DNA of 64,000 bases, taken from Nemopilema nomurai (Eukaryota > Cnidaria > Scyphozoa > Rhizostomeae > Rhizostomatidae). Within the stretch, counting starts at the first letter, position 1; each line of letters starts with the position of its first letter. The stretch lies in assembly GCA_003864495.1 (NCBI GenBank), contig ML133401.1, positions 5,695,189-5,759,188 on the forward strand, in the 5' to 3' direction. A program made the position numbers and the translations under genes. The notes below the pieces were generated by a model. It ran no database searches and was not told the DNA's origin. It was given only the letters and a program-made list of their open reading frames with translations. Below are positions 12,701 to 25,353 of this stretch, one piece after another.

Positions 12701-12796
12701 GTTCGCCTCTTCCGACATCGTGCGTTTTAAAAGCCTGAAAGGGGCAACTGCTCTTAGAATGCTAGACATTTTGAGCCCGAACTTCCCTTGCACCAT
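9739..12796 (-). CDS. NCK: Nck adaptor, full SH3-SH3-SH3-SH2 plan, with frameshift in last exon
   Basis: Exon 1 codes from the preferred ATG at 12718 (MSEEANVAVAIYDY, matching the usual Nck start) to 11813 (RESESR|gtaagc), 302 codons. A further in-frame ATG at 12796 would add 26 residues. Last exon: 9968-9739. Order: SH3-1 (AIYDY, QPWWRVKN, GYVPSNYLERK), SH3-2 (AKYNY, DGWWKGE, GWFPNNYVEIV), SH3-3 (TLYPF, DPDWWKAR, GLVPRNYI), SH2 (WYHGRLMR, FLLRESESR, then AGDFSLSMKA). The phosphotyrosine-binding Arg is in FLLRES. The last exon is 230 nt, one short of a codon multiple. Read straight it stops after 27 codons (TAG at 9887-9885). The rest of the SH2 (GQYKIGQLSFDS, HYRSSPIFTTETGEK) is well preserved in the next frame and ends at 9739. 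A one-base loss lies at about 9905-9917: a recent lesion, an allele or an assembly error. About 376 aa if intact, as usual for Nck. Confidence 0.9.
9969..11812. other. intron of the full-length Nck gene
   Basis: This 1.84-kb intron separates the two halves of the SH2 coding sequence. The short Nck gene has its intron at the same codon (838-1524), so the intron is older than the duplication. No other gene was seen inside it. Confidence 0.75.
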
Positions 12797-15700
12797 GTTA
12801 AGCTTGGTAAGTTAATACTACAATCTTGCTAATGTAGCACCTGCGAAACCCCGTAAATACATAAATAACACCTAGCGACGGGGGTATTTGTTCTTTCTGC
12901 AGCCACTTATCTATGCTACGACCTGGATTTTCAAGCATTCAATAAGCAGCCAGGGGGTAGAGTGACTGGATTTTTACCGCTTTTCTGTTATATCTCAAAG
13001 CCACAAGCAGGAAGATGAATAGACAAATGAACAAATACGGGGGTAGCAAATGACATAATTGAAGCGACTGTTGACGTTGGAGAACAACGCGGTTCTGGCA
13101 TGCATTAAGCATTACAGGTCATACGCCTATTCACCAGAAAGTGAGATTAACCTGAAAGGAAGCGGATCTAGAGCGATGGCTACATTTAGAATATGACGTC
13201 ATCAAGAATACTTCATGTAAAGTACTTTTTAGGCCGTTTATAACAAACTGTTACGAGTGGCACAAATGACTTAAATGCTTACAAACTGCAACAATTTATC
13301 AAACTTTGTACATAACGAGTTACTTGAATTCATCGATTCAAAACCACAGTTTCGCTATCGTTTCTCTCACTTCGGAATATTTTTATAGGTGTTCAGAATA
13401 TTCGCACTTCACTGTCGGTGATATCGAAACTGTAAAAGATAAATTGATAAATTGGCAAACAGGACTTACTATGCATTTTATTAGTCCCTCGCATAAATAA
13501 TGCGACGGGCTTCGCGACCCGTTACCCTGGGTACCAGACTCGCTATGTATACAATAAAATACGGAGTCTGGTACCCAGGGTAGCGACCCCTTAGCAAGGA
13601 ATCATCAGAGAATACTTTCCTCTGGACCAAATGAATCATTGGCATACATGGCCCACGCTACGAACTTGAAAGGGGGGCATGGCTAATGAATTGCACTTGA
13701 AATAAGCAGCTCGAATCTGCTATGTTTTATGGCTATATTGGAATTATTTTCTTCGCAAAAAAGTGGAGGAAGGGGCTGGCATAGGTAACCAGAAATGATT
13801 TTTTAAACCCTAGTCGTACTGTTATCCCTCCGTAATTCTTACAGACTCTTTCAAAGCTGCCACTAAGAAGCCTTGCAAGAGCAATGGAAGCGTTTTAATG
13901 CTTCGGGAATCCGCAACCAAATGCTTAAGAAAATCACTCATAAAACGCTCATAACTACGACATATTTGAAAAATAAAACATTGCAGAATTGACAATAAGA
14001 TGGTCGTCTTTTTCCAAAGTCAAAATTGGGTTAACCACTCTAACCTCACCTAAAGCCAATATTATTTTGAGAATAAAGTGACTTTCGAATTGGCTTTCGA
14101 GGTTTTAAAGTAACATTTAAAGGGAGTGACCAAGCTAATTTCGTGCTTGTGTTTCTTTTAAATCAGTGCAAATTTTTGAAAAATTCTAAGACACCAGAAG
14201 AAGTCAACTGTTGTGAGCATTGGTTTCTTCAATGCCATGCCAGGTAATAACCAAAATGAAATCTCCCATGACCCAACCTTTGGAAAGACTAAACACATTT
14301 GGTGGGTGCGTTTGACACCCCCCCCCCCCTCCACACAGTCATACAGGCATCTGGTACATAGGTAGAAAGCCACTGCCAGGAACACTAGAAAGGGAGTTGG
14401 GAGCACATTTGGCAAGCACCAATCTTTGTCCCAAAGGAAAACCCACTTAGTCTCCAGCTTTTCAGAAAAGTTGTCTGTCCTACTATTTTGTCATTACTGG
14501 ATTCAATTCAGGGTACAGCAGATGTAACTAAACATGCACAATACAATTATGCTGTCACCTGGTTTTGTGTTTTGTCTGGCTCAGTCCAATGCAAAATTTA
14601 AGATAAATAGGTGAATAACAAAGAAAAATAACATAGAAAGAGGAATATCATAGTTTGACAGTGCACATCATGGACAGAGCTGTAAATCTTCTAGGACTAG
14701 GTTTTTCATAGCAGTGTCACAAATCCATAGCCACACAAACTTTAGCTTGGCAACAATTAACATTAGAAAAGATATTCTCTAGGTTTATGTCTACTTTCTT
14801 CTTTGGTAGACTAAAATGTGACTTGTCATCTTTCCACAATCCAAACCAATCCACTAATAATGCATGAAATACTTTTTAAACTAAAGACACCATCTAGAGA
14901 GAATCAATTTTGTGCCAGGCAAAGCAAGACACCATCCTGTTTTATCAAATGTGATTATTTTCCACTAATTACCATTTTACTGTTTGAGAAAAAAAGAAGC
15001 ATGCCTTAATTACTCTGCAGAACACTATGACACATTATCTATTTGAAATGGAAATTCTTTGTTCAAATTCTAAAAGCCAAACAAAGAAAACCCACTTAGC
15101 AACAATTTTGGGTGTGCATTCCACTGAATGGTCATTAAAAGAGTCAATAATAGAAATTAAATTTTTTTTAGCAATCTTATGAATCTTTAAGGCAAACAAA
15201 GCTAAGCAGATAATTTTGATGTGATTAGGTTCCTTGTCAAGGAAATTTTCAAAAACTAACTCCGAAGGATTTGTTTTAAAACTAGGCTATTAGCTCAGAA
15301 TATTGTCAAGATTGGAAACAAAGATTTTTAATAGAATCAAACAAATAAGAGATATTTGAAAATTTTGCATCTTTATATTGAAAAGGGGAGTTGCGTGATA
15401 AGTTTGACTGACAGGTACATAATGAAAAAAACCTGTTGCAGGATTCCATAATAAATAATTTGCCATTCCCACATATTGAATTGGGCTATTGCTAGTAATT
15501 GAACCAAAAATCTTAACAAACAAAAAGGTTGTTGCTATTAAGTATGTATTTTTTACCAAATAGTGGTTTTCTTCAACAAATGATTGCTAACATAGGCAAT
15601 CCATATGTTAACTGTATTAGAAAATTTTAATCTTCATTAAAACCTTTGAAAAGTAAAAGCTTTCAAGCTTCAAAAGAGTAGACATTTGACCATAAGTGTT

Positions 15701-18700
15701 TCATTTAATTTATTGTACCTAAAAAGATTGAGATATCTATTCACACCTTGGGTTCTCCCAGAAGAAAAAACAAATAAACTTCAATTTTTTTCATACATGC
15801 ATGGAAATCATAATCCAAGCTTGAAAAGTGAGGAAGCAAAAGCCACATGTGACTTATGCACTGAAACAGAAATGCAAAAACATGGGGTAAGTAAACATTA
15901 AGGGGGATTTAATGGTTGGTTCCTGAAACTTCCTCACTTACTCACAAATTGTTGGGACAAGGAAAACCATGATTCTCATCAATGGGTGTTTTTGAAAGAA
16001 CTATTACGATAATCATATTAGTAGCAATTTGTTTGTACTGGGCCATGGGACATGACATCCTGGGCCTCAAAATGGCTTTGAACATTGGTAAACAATATTA
16101 ATAATGAAATGATTAGTTTCCCTTTTTTATATTTCATTATTGATCAACAGCTAATGTTGAAAGGAATTAAAGAAAGTTTATGGCAGTTGTAGAGGCTGAT
16201 GGAAAGGAAAATCGTAATAAAGGGATATGAGAAATGGTGTTAAAACTTGCTGGATCACATTCCTTTGATTCTCGACCATTATGGTGAGCAAAAAACAAGC
16301 AAGTTTCCATATCATACCTTCAGGAAGTCACATGCTAAATTTATTCAGCATTGCATGATACGATAGAGATATTCTAGTGACAGTTCTTTTTATGAAGCAC
16401 GTATCTGATCAAGCAGCCCTATTTAAGAAAAACGAAGGAAAACAAATATTCTCTACTTTCTAGTGTTTCAAATAAAAATCACACGAAATTGATATGCAGA
16501 ATCGAAGAATGCTTCAATTCCTATGGTTAATTTATAACTGAGATCGCCATTCATTATCCAACTTGCGTTAGATCCACAGGAGAAAGTGGGATTTGAAATG
16601 AGCCCGATCGAACCCCCAGTGACATATCTATGCGGAATTTTTTATAACTTTGGTGGAAATGCAGGAAACGTGTGTTCATGACACTTTCGATAAATTTTAA
16701 ATAAAGTTCGGCAACCCATGTTACCCAAACGTATGGTAAATCGTGATTCTTCCTGATAAAAACATTAATTAGTAGGGTAGGTTTCGATTTCTTGTTAACA
16801 TGTTCTACACCTAAGTGAAAATAGTTTTGCAACTTCCCAAAGAGCTAATTTCCCTCCTATGGATAGCCATACCTTTCTCAAAATTTGACCAAAACAAATA
16901 ATATTTATTGAAAACATTTACAAATAATTGAAATCTTTTAATGCGCGTGAAATATATGATACAAATCATGAACTACTGGATGACATACCGAAAGATTAAG
17001 CCAATTTAGGCCCTGCCCAGTTTCACCAAACCAGTTGTGCTTCGGAAGCCTTTCTGGACAAACTTCTAGCACCAAATTAGCGAAATCGATATTTAATTAA
17101 ACACTCAGAGCCAAATGCATAAATCGGGTGTTTGAGCGACAGAAAGGCGTTTTGTTTGGAATCGGCTGTGGTCGGTGAATCACTTTACGTTGTTGAAGCC
17201 TAGACCAACATCTTGCGAAAGTCATGCATTTGCACTCAACAAGCATAATCTGCATAAATTATGCATAGTGCTGTAGATTGGACAACGAGTCATTCACGAC
17301 AGAGGAAGGGATTTCTCTAGTCGGGAAGGGGCGCCGAGATTTGGTTTCCCTTCCACCGATGTTTGGTGTGTCAAAGTAAACAAAACAGTTATTGTGGGGC
17401 TGATTATAGCTCCAGATAAAACACTTATGTATAATGTTATAACTGCTTAATTGCTTCTTGAAAAACTTCAGAAATAACTATAAGAGGGACTAAGTAATAG
17501 GGGCAATTTAGCTAAATCATTGAAAAAACGTAGAACATTTTTCTTTGGGGAAAACCAAATTGCCATATTGTGGCTTGCATAGCTTAGAATCTGTATAACA
17601 TTGAGAGAACATTGTAAACGCTGTAAAACATTAATTTGGGTAGCCATTGGCAGTTTCAAGTTGAACCCAAGAGATTCGTTTTATCCTCCCTTTGTGAAAT
17701 TAATTAATCTTTGTTATTCATGTAGACAATTTAACTCTTCTCAAATTAAGTTTGTGGTACTGATATGATAACCAAACAATCTTAAACCGCTTTTAGCTGG
17801 CACTTTTCCATCACATCTGGAGACTCGCTACCCTTTTTGTTTCTATCTCTATCTTCAATTCAAATGGTTCCTGCTCTATGTAGCTTCAGGCAAGCTTTCA
17901 TTTTGCTTTTGAAATAATTTATTACTGTAAATTATCGGATTTGGAACAATATAACATTGTGTAAGCTGGTGTTTCGGAAAAAGGTCAATCGGTTGTGTCG
18001 ACTAGAGCTAAAACCATCTTGTGGTTGCCATATTGTCAGCCCTTGTTGATATCAAAACTCAAAGTATTTGGGGCCAAATACATTTCAATTTCATCCAATT
18101 TCTCTGGACATGTATTTGTTTCCATGTACCACCTCTTTCTATCACAAGTCATTGTACTTTCAGTCAAAAACCTTTTTATCTACCATGGCTAGCTGTCTGC
18201 TTGTTTAAAAGATTTTATGTTTGAAGTAGAACTTAAAGATTTAAAACTCAAGATTGAAAGTCCAAACTTTAAAGGTTTAAAAGTCTAACAACTTTGCGTA
18301 CTAAAAAACGATTACGACCATTGCAGAAACTTGTAAGTAATTTGCAAAACTTCATCATTCATCATTCGTTCTTGCATTTGCCTCGAAATATCTCTCACAA
18401 TTGTTGCATACTTGTAGCACCCATTTGCTTACAAGAAAAGTATGAAAAAGCCTGGGAGCCATTTTGTACTTAACTATTGCACTAAAAATTATTTCTCAAC
18501 TGTGGTGGTTATAGGAAGGGGCCCAAGACTTTGGTAACCCAGAAAGGGGTCCCACATCTAAGAAAAATTGAAAAGGTACCACCTTGAGCCGTAACAATTT
18601 TAACGAAAAAGAACTTAAAGAACAACCTTGGCCAATAAAAAAGTTTTAAACAGGGGTCCTGCTGAAGATTCCGGCCCCGGGCCCCGTAGTCCCTAAAACC

Positions 18701-18839
18701 GCCCCTGTTTCTCAAGAAAATATGAAAATAAAGGGTAGTGCGGAGGACGCATGGATGCTGTGGAGGAAGGGAAGTGCAGCCGAGCGCAGCGAAGAAAATA
18801 GACGGTCCATGTGCCTCGTGGTCAGCCTCTTCTTGCTGC
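12797..18839. other. long gene-poor region
   Basis: About 6 kb of AT-rich DNA with no recognised gene. Open frames (for example 14158-14415 and 15290-15559, minus) lack domains or splice framing. The one clear structure is the inverted repeat at 13521-13582, annotated separately. A C-run near 14320 and poly-A/T stretches are ordinary low-complexity DNA. Confidence 0.4.
13521..13582. mobile_element. 62-bp palindromic element with 19-bp perfect arms and flanking direct repeat
   Basis: The left arm (13523-13541, TACCCTGGGTACCAGACTC) is the exact reverse complement of 13564-13582. The spacer is 22 bp. GCGACCC occurs just before it (13514-13520) and just after it (13583-13589), as a target-site duplication would. 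It may be a miniature inverted-repeat element or a deletion remnant of a larger DNA transposon. The family is not assigned. Confidence 0.65.
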
Positions 18840-18936
18840 ATGGAGATTAGGGAAGAGCTGGCTCTGCAGTTTGGAAACAAGCATTCCGATTCTTTTGAAG
18901 GCGATATATCTAGTGTATGTCGACAGATCCAAAATG
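18840..18936 (+). CDS. possible first coding exon, unknown gene
   Basis: An ATG at 18840 opens MEIREELALQFGNKH and runs 32 codons plus one base to a consensus donor (AATG|gtgagt). The peptide is acidic with two Cys and looks protein-like, but I recognise no family. The context before the ATG is weak (pyrimidine at -3). Its end phase (1) does not fit the first DNMT3 exon I can see. It may start a separate gene with exons further right, or be chance. Confidence 0.25.
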
Positions 18937-21906
18937 GTGAGTTCAGATACATACTAACAACCTTTTCACAGTAAGGCATTCTGTTTGGAGGATGCAGTTA
19001 CATGAATGACGTATTCTGGTGCACAGCAACCGGCCTTATTTCTCTTGCAAACTTCGAGCAGGCAAAATCAATGACCCGTATTAGGGTACGGGTTAAGGAC
19101 TCCACACTTTGTTTGCGTTTGTGCATAAAGGTGCTTATGCTAACTATGCTTTAAACTGTACGTTGAAATAAGCCTAGAGCAACTGGGCTAATAGAGATTG
19201 GTTATACGTCTACGACAATGCCAAATAGCACATTTCCTAATCTATTTTTAGAAAAAATAATGTAATTTTGGATGAAAGGACCATCGCTCACAACCTATTA
19301 ACGCCCAGAAGGTCTTTATCCTCAAAGTGATGGTTCGCCTCCCGTACAAGTGATTCTTGCAGGGAGTAGCGCAATGCCAACATTGGCAGATAATACTTTT
19401 GTTTATTGTTGCTTTTGGCGATAAAACCTTTTAGTTCTGTTCTAAGTCAATCCCAGTCCTGGTAAAATCTTAACTGGTTCATCGGAGATCATCAAGTTGA
19501 TTTGATGACGTCATCGGATTTGTGATTGCTGCTGCTGTTGCTATTTTATAGAGGCTAACCAGTGGTGCAATATTTTTCGAAATAACAAGAATCCTAGATT
19601 AACTTCAATGCAAGAATAAAACTTGTCTGTAGTCCCCCACCCACTTGACATATTGGAAATTTGACCCTTAGGGTATGGTTTAACCAGGCAGCTGTAAGCA
19701 TTCTAATATCTTTGGCACTAAAGAAACATGTAGTGTATTTTCTAAAGATGGAGCTATTGACAAATTAAAGTGTTCAAATATTGCTGAAATTGATTTCCAC
19801 ATCAGCAAAGATATTCCCACATGTTTGACAGTATTCTCATTTCAAAAGATCAAGAATTTTTTAAGAGAATTCTTAGGAGATGTTAAATTTTCTCTCACTA
19901 ACAATAAAAAGCTAAACTAATTCAATATCAACGGTAAGGGGTGACATATGTCTAGTAAAGAAGCACTGTTTGTGAAGTGCAAAAAATAGTGTTTAAACCA
20001 AAATTATGTGTTCTCATTGCTCAATTGCCCCTTATTGCATTCTCATTGTTCTTATGGCAATCAAGTGTTATTGTTTATAGCTAATCATTGCACCATTTGT
20101 AAATTGTCTTAAATTCTATGGAAGAGACATCAAATGCTGATATAATTGCATAAAAAATTGTTTCCTGATTCATGAAGCAAACCTGGGAAGCTTTACAATT
20201 TTATTCAATGTTCCCTTCTTATCTTTCTCTTCTGCTTAGCAGAAATTGGAATAGATCTTATGAATCACCTTTCTTTAATATTAACAGAAACGCTCTGCTT
20301 ATGATGAATGGACAAATTTGCAGGAAAGTGCAAAAGACCCAACTAATTGGATGGTAGGGTTTAAGAACTTACATCTCTTTTGTAGTAAAAACTTAGAGCT
20401 TGAAGTTTTTTGTTACTTTATTGATTAATGCTAGAGGACATCTGTCAATACATTTTAGAATGCAAAAGTCTGGTGTGACAAACATGGATTTATTTTTCAA
20501 TATCAAGTTGCTAACTGAGATGAATTCCATGTTTGATAATTTTTATTGCAATCGTGTATTATTTAATGTTTTTCATGAAATAGAAAGTGATAGGGATGTC
20601 TTACCTTTTTTAGAAAAATTGTAAAAACTTTCAGAGTAGTTGTAAAAGGACACTGATTCAGCACGTTGTTTGAAAAGTATTAACTAATTACGGCCCTTCT
20701 TTAGACATAGCACAATTTTAATTGGTGGCTGTAGACAACTTCCTTAGAAATTGCAGTCATCAAATGTGCCTACTTTCTCATCTATCATCAAGGGACATTG
20801 TGCCCTTGCTGATCTCATTGATTTTGAGCATGCATGCATATTCATAACAGTCAAGTTTTGATGTTCTTATGCTGCAGAATTTAGTTTTAACCACTAACTG
20901 CCTGTATAAAAGTGCAGCCCTCCAGTATTTATTTGTGAAGAACCACAATGAAGAAGTTTCTAAAATGAAGTAGTTTGTTACCACATGAAATTCTTTATCA
21001 ATGACTCTATGTTTTGTATGATGTTCTATAAGCAGCTAATAGACTTTCTATATCTTCTACTCATTACGCCCACTGCTATATTGGCTTAAACTAAAGACTA
21101 ATGGCAATTTCTCTGTAGATTTAGAAGTACCAACCAACCCTTAACATTCACTTCTTGTGATGATTTGATCAGTTTATGATGTTAATGTTGATGCAAATGT
21201 TTGGTGATAATGACATGTTCCAAAGAAGCAATCAGAATATTGTTTATCTAAATCTTATGTTGTGACCTCAAGAAGGTGCACTCTTTGCTGCCCAAATGTT
21301 TGTGTGACAGAAATCATGAAACCAGATGAGTAAAACTGGTAGCAATTAGTTAATAGTGCGACAATGGATTGAGTGGAATAATCAAAAACCTGATCTATAC
21401 ATCTAAGATCTGAAAATAAGATCTAATGGTTACAAAATCACAAAATCACAGAGACAAATCACAAAATATGGTGCCAGAAAAGCAACTGGATAATTAACCA
21501 CAACCAATAAAGGTTGTTTTATGGTGTGCCTCAGGTCAACTCCAATTGTTTAGCTGAGATGTTGCTGATTTGCAGTTTTTGGTGTGGTTTTGGTTTTGTT
21601 TGTGATGAGAGCCCTGTTAGTCACTATTTATCCTCGGAAGTAGCTTAATTGGTAGGACACTTTTCTTTGTTTTCACTGGTGAACCGTTTCGTCTTATGCA
21701 ATCACGTGGCTATTCTAAATTCTCGGAACTGTACAAGAGATATTCCCTCGTCCCCAGGCTCTTCGAAAATGGCCGATTGTTGAAATTGGCCTAGTTCAGG
21801 ACCGACCGCCTTCTCTTCATCAAAGGTTGTTTGCCATGCTTACCTTAATGGTGTATGATACATACTGCTTTGAAATTATGATGCATAGATGGATTAAAAG
21901 TTTCTC
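18937..21906. other. gene-poor region upstream of PIGL
   Basis: No recognised coding exon. Short plus-strand frames at 20172-20357 and 20400-20624 have no domain. The last few hundred bases before 21907 presumably hold the PIGL promoter, but I see no TATA box or other clear element. Confidence 0.4.
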
Positions 21907-22782
21907 ATGAAACGTGGCCCAGGAAAGAATTTCGATCAATTTGAGATGGAGGATCATTTTTCCTTTGGCACCGGCTTTGCAATATTTGGAGGCAGCTATT
22001 TTGCACTTACAGTAGTTTTCCTCATACTGCACTTCACTCACAATTTGACAAGGGTCATATCGAATTTGAGCGTGAATTGGAGGGGGCCGATATTGTTCGT
22101 CATAGCTCATCCAGACGATGAATGCATGTTTTTCGGACCAAGTTTAATCGAGGCCCTGAACCAAATCGGAAGGGAACGTGTACACCTTCTGTGCTTGACC
22201 AACGGAGACTTCTATGGGAAAGGCGCAGTTAGAGAAGAAGAACTATTAAAAAGTTGCACCGAACTCGGTATGCTTGGGAGTCGTACTCACATTGTTAAGG
22301 CGAGCGATTTAGAAGATGGAAGTGTCCACTGGAGAACGGATAGAGTCAGGGAGGAAATTTTGAAACTAGTCAAAAAGTTTGACATCAAAGAAATTGTCAC
22401 ATTTGATGATTATGGCGTTTCAGGACATCCAAACCACATCTCAATATATAAGTCACTAGCTCTCTCAAAAAACAATAAAACAGAAAAACCACTTACAACA
22501 ATCAAGCTGTTTTCTCTAGAATCTGTTAACTTGTGTAGGAAATATGTATCTGTTTTCGATTTGGTGCTTTCAGTGGTACTGTGTTTTTCCAAACAAATTT
22601 TTGCAAAGCGAAAATGCAAGTTAGCAATGGTACAATGGAAGGATGTGATGCTGTCACAGAATGCTATGCACAAACACAAGAGCCAATTTGTATGGTTCAG
22701 AAGACTTTATGTTATATTTTCAAGGTATATGCTGTTAAATACTCTGAATATAGAAGAACCATTAATTGTTTATGATTGTTAA
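21907..22782 (+). CDS. PIGL: N-acetylglucosaminyl-phosphatidylinositol de-N-acetylase
   Basis: A single uninterrupted exon of 291 codons. PIG-L removes the acetyl group from GlcNAc-PI, the second step of GPI-anchor synthesis, on the cytosolic face of the ER. Seen here: a membrane segment at about residues 22-43 (FAIFGGSYFALTVVFLILHF), the LmbE/PIG-L zinc motif AHPDDE at residues 67-72, and the second metal and catalytic motif GHPNH at 173-177. Family blocks follow: TIKLFSLESVNLCRKY, then near the C-terminus SQFVWFRRLYVIFSRYM, which closely matches the vertebrate end. The start is the first ATG before the membrane segment; a second ATG at 21946 is possible. It is longer than human PIGL (about 252 aa), mostly from an extended N-terminus. 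Vertebrate PIGL has introns; here there are none, so it may be a retrocopy or a lineage with intron loss. The frame is intact. Confidence 0.93.
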   Translation: MKRGPGKNFDQFEMEDHFSFGTGFAIFGGSYFALTVVFLILHFTHNLTRVISNLSVNWRGPILFVIAHPDDECMFFGPSLIEALNQIGRERVHLLCLTNGDFYGKGAVREEELLKSCTELGMLGSRTHIVKASDLEDGSVHWRTDRVREEILKLVKKFDIKEIVTFDDYGVSGHPNHISIYKSLALSKNNKTEKPLTTIKLFSLESVNLCRKYVSVFDLVLSVVLCFSKQIFAKRKCKLAMVQWKDVMLSQNAMHKHKSQFVWFRRLYVIFSRYMLLNTLNIEEPLIVYDC

Positions 22783-25353
22783 TTTTTGAATTTGTCTTGA
22801 GTAGGGATAAAGTAATAGCTTTTTGTGTTAATTATTTCTTTTTACTCGTTTGTATTTTTGTTTGTCTCATTATTGGATTGTTATAACATGAATACTTGTC
22901 ATATGGGCAATTTATATAATTACTTCAATGCAGTATTAAGGCTTTTTGATGGAAAGCACAAGAGTAAAATGTGCATTTGAATGCTTGTTATGTATTTATT
23001 TATATTTTGAATACTTAAAAAAGTGGGTAATAATTCTAAGCAGTGAGTGATTTTCTATGACTGTTGATGCTTTCTAAAACTTTATTGGTTAAATCAAGTG
23101 AGAGATTACCTTAGAAATGATATTTTGAATGCTGCTCTAAATGTGACAAAACAAGCAATCTGAATGACGATGTTTGATGCAAGTCAGCAAGTGCTGTATA
23201 AAACTAATGTTGCTTTATAAAAGTTGTTCCAAAGATTCACTGTGACACAAACATCAGTGACACATTAGGATAAAACTACATTTTAGTTTATAGGTATTCA
23301 ATCTTTCAGACATTTTGTGGGTAACAGTTTTTCAAATTAAAGTGTTCATATATCTTGATATGCATATTCTTATGTGCATATGTATAGCCAGGGCTGCACA
23401 AACTTGAAACAGATACTTTGTGAGATTCCTCCTTCTCTAAACGATAATTGTCAGTACTGAAAACCATTGTTGTGCTAGGAAAAATCCATATCTATGTGAC
23501 ACTCTTGCATGTAGAATCTGATCTTTCTGATCTTTCTAAATTTACTGACAAAGTTGCCAAACAGTAGCTCTCACAAACAGACTTAAGTTTTCCTATCTGT
23601 GCTACTTAGAAAATTGGAGTTGTAATTCCAAGATAAACTTATCATTTTTCTTTTCTAAGGTTAGGTTTGAAGCGATGGCTACTTTTCCAATTGCTTTCTG
23701 AATGATAAAATGGTTGACTCAAAATTATACATGCTGTCTATATGATTCTTTGGCACCCCTTTTTATTAAATTCCTTGCAGTACACAAATTTACTAAGGTA
23801 TTCAGTGCTCCCCCTGGCAATATTAAGCTAGTATGGTGAAAGCTTTCAACATAGGGAGTTTTGGGCGTGGCTTTGGGCCTTTGGGCGTGGCTGTGAGTAC
23901 TCTTCTCCCAAAGGAGAAATATTTTGCTTCTCAGGTTCTTTTACTTTCTTGAATGATAAGCCTTAGATATGATTGGTGAGCCACATTCAGTCTTTAATTT
24001 AAACTAGTACTTGGGTTTGTTGATATCTAGCAAGCATTTTAATGTTTTTCTGGTATGAAAATGTCTACTATTAGGCGACAAGATTATTTTTTTCACTAAA
24101 CTTGATATAAAACGTGACTCGCTAGCATTATGAGGATGGTTCAGGATTGGATTAAAGATTCAGTACTCATAAGTATGCATTTAACTTTTCAAATTGCAGG
24201 CATAACACCTGCCAACATATCATTTTAGTGTCCATGCCTCGTCCAATTCCACACGGTTTTTATCAACTTATTTGACCACCTTCCATTTGTCAAAATAGCA
24301 TTTCTGACTCATTTTAAGAATAGCCATGCCCTCTGTTAGTGGAAAAGACCAAAATAAGGTTGTTAAAGGCATCCTTCATATGGAAACTTTTTGTTGAGAA
24401 GATAGGTTACATTTCCCATTAAGTTTTACACTCGGTCCTATCTATTCCTCACAGTAGCTTAATATCATATTTTCGTATTGCATAGTTTCGTGCTGAACTG
24501 TTCTGCTAAAATTATTGAAGGGCAGTAGACGAATTTTAAGTTACTGTTTTAGTTTTATTTACTTTCGTTTCGTTTCTTTCTTTTCATGAGTTCCTTATCT
24601 TCTATTTATACTTCTATTTTACATTAGTCGTAATGCATTAACTAGGCTAACAGATCGATAGTTGTTTTAAGTTTTTCTTGTGTCAATTGCCTTTTATTTT
24701 TGTAAAGGCTTTTTTTATCGTACCCAATTGATGAATATGTAAGTTTAAATGATGACTATCTTTTTACTTCAATTCTATGCTTTATTCTGCGGTTGGTTTT
24801 GCCCATTCTACAGTGCTCATTGTATTTGCACGTAGATCGTGATGTACACTAAAAGAAGTAGGAGAAGATAAAGACTTTTATGCTTTATATCTCTACAAAC
24901 CAGTTTCGTAATTAGTTCACTCTTCATAAGATCATTATATTTGTGTATGTTGTGTATTTGTGTTTGTGTAAGTATCCAAAAGCTTATGAATTGCAAGTAA
25001 CTGCTGTCTTGGTTTATAAAGAAAGTTCAAGAAAATTGCTAATTCAGGAAAGAAAAGAAAACATCACTGCCAATCATTGCCAAAAGCACCTCATTAAATG
25101 TAGAGATTCATTCTTTTCATATCGTCGAGGTCTTTGATAGACTGGTTTGCATTTTCCTTGTATTACTAAATTTTATTAACCAGCAAGTTGTTTAATCAAA
25201 CTGGAATGAATTTTAATTTGACGAAATCTTTTTTGACACTTACATCTGAAGACTTATCCCACTCCATTGATTATTAGCAACAATACTATCAGCGAAAGAA
25301 TGTTGCATTGAGTCTAGGTGACAAATTTATAACTCTAATATCTTCCTTTTCAG
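22783..25353. other. PIGL 3' region and DNMT3 upstream DNA
   Basis: AT-rich, no coding exon recognised. The first part is probably PIGL 3'UTR. The start codon exon of DNMT3 should lie somewhere upstream of 25354, but I could not identify one with a phase-2 end. Confidence 0.4.

Noticed and set aside
18509..18979. 156-codon minus-strand frame
   Set aside because: Antisense to the possible exon at 18840, no domain, low-complexity Phe-rich end. Taken as chance.
21641..21652. tRNA/SINE A-box-like word (TAGCTTAATTGG)
   Set aside because: No B-box (GGTTCGAnnCC) at the right distance and no cloverleaf arms, so no tRNA or SINE is supported.
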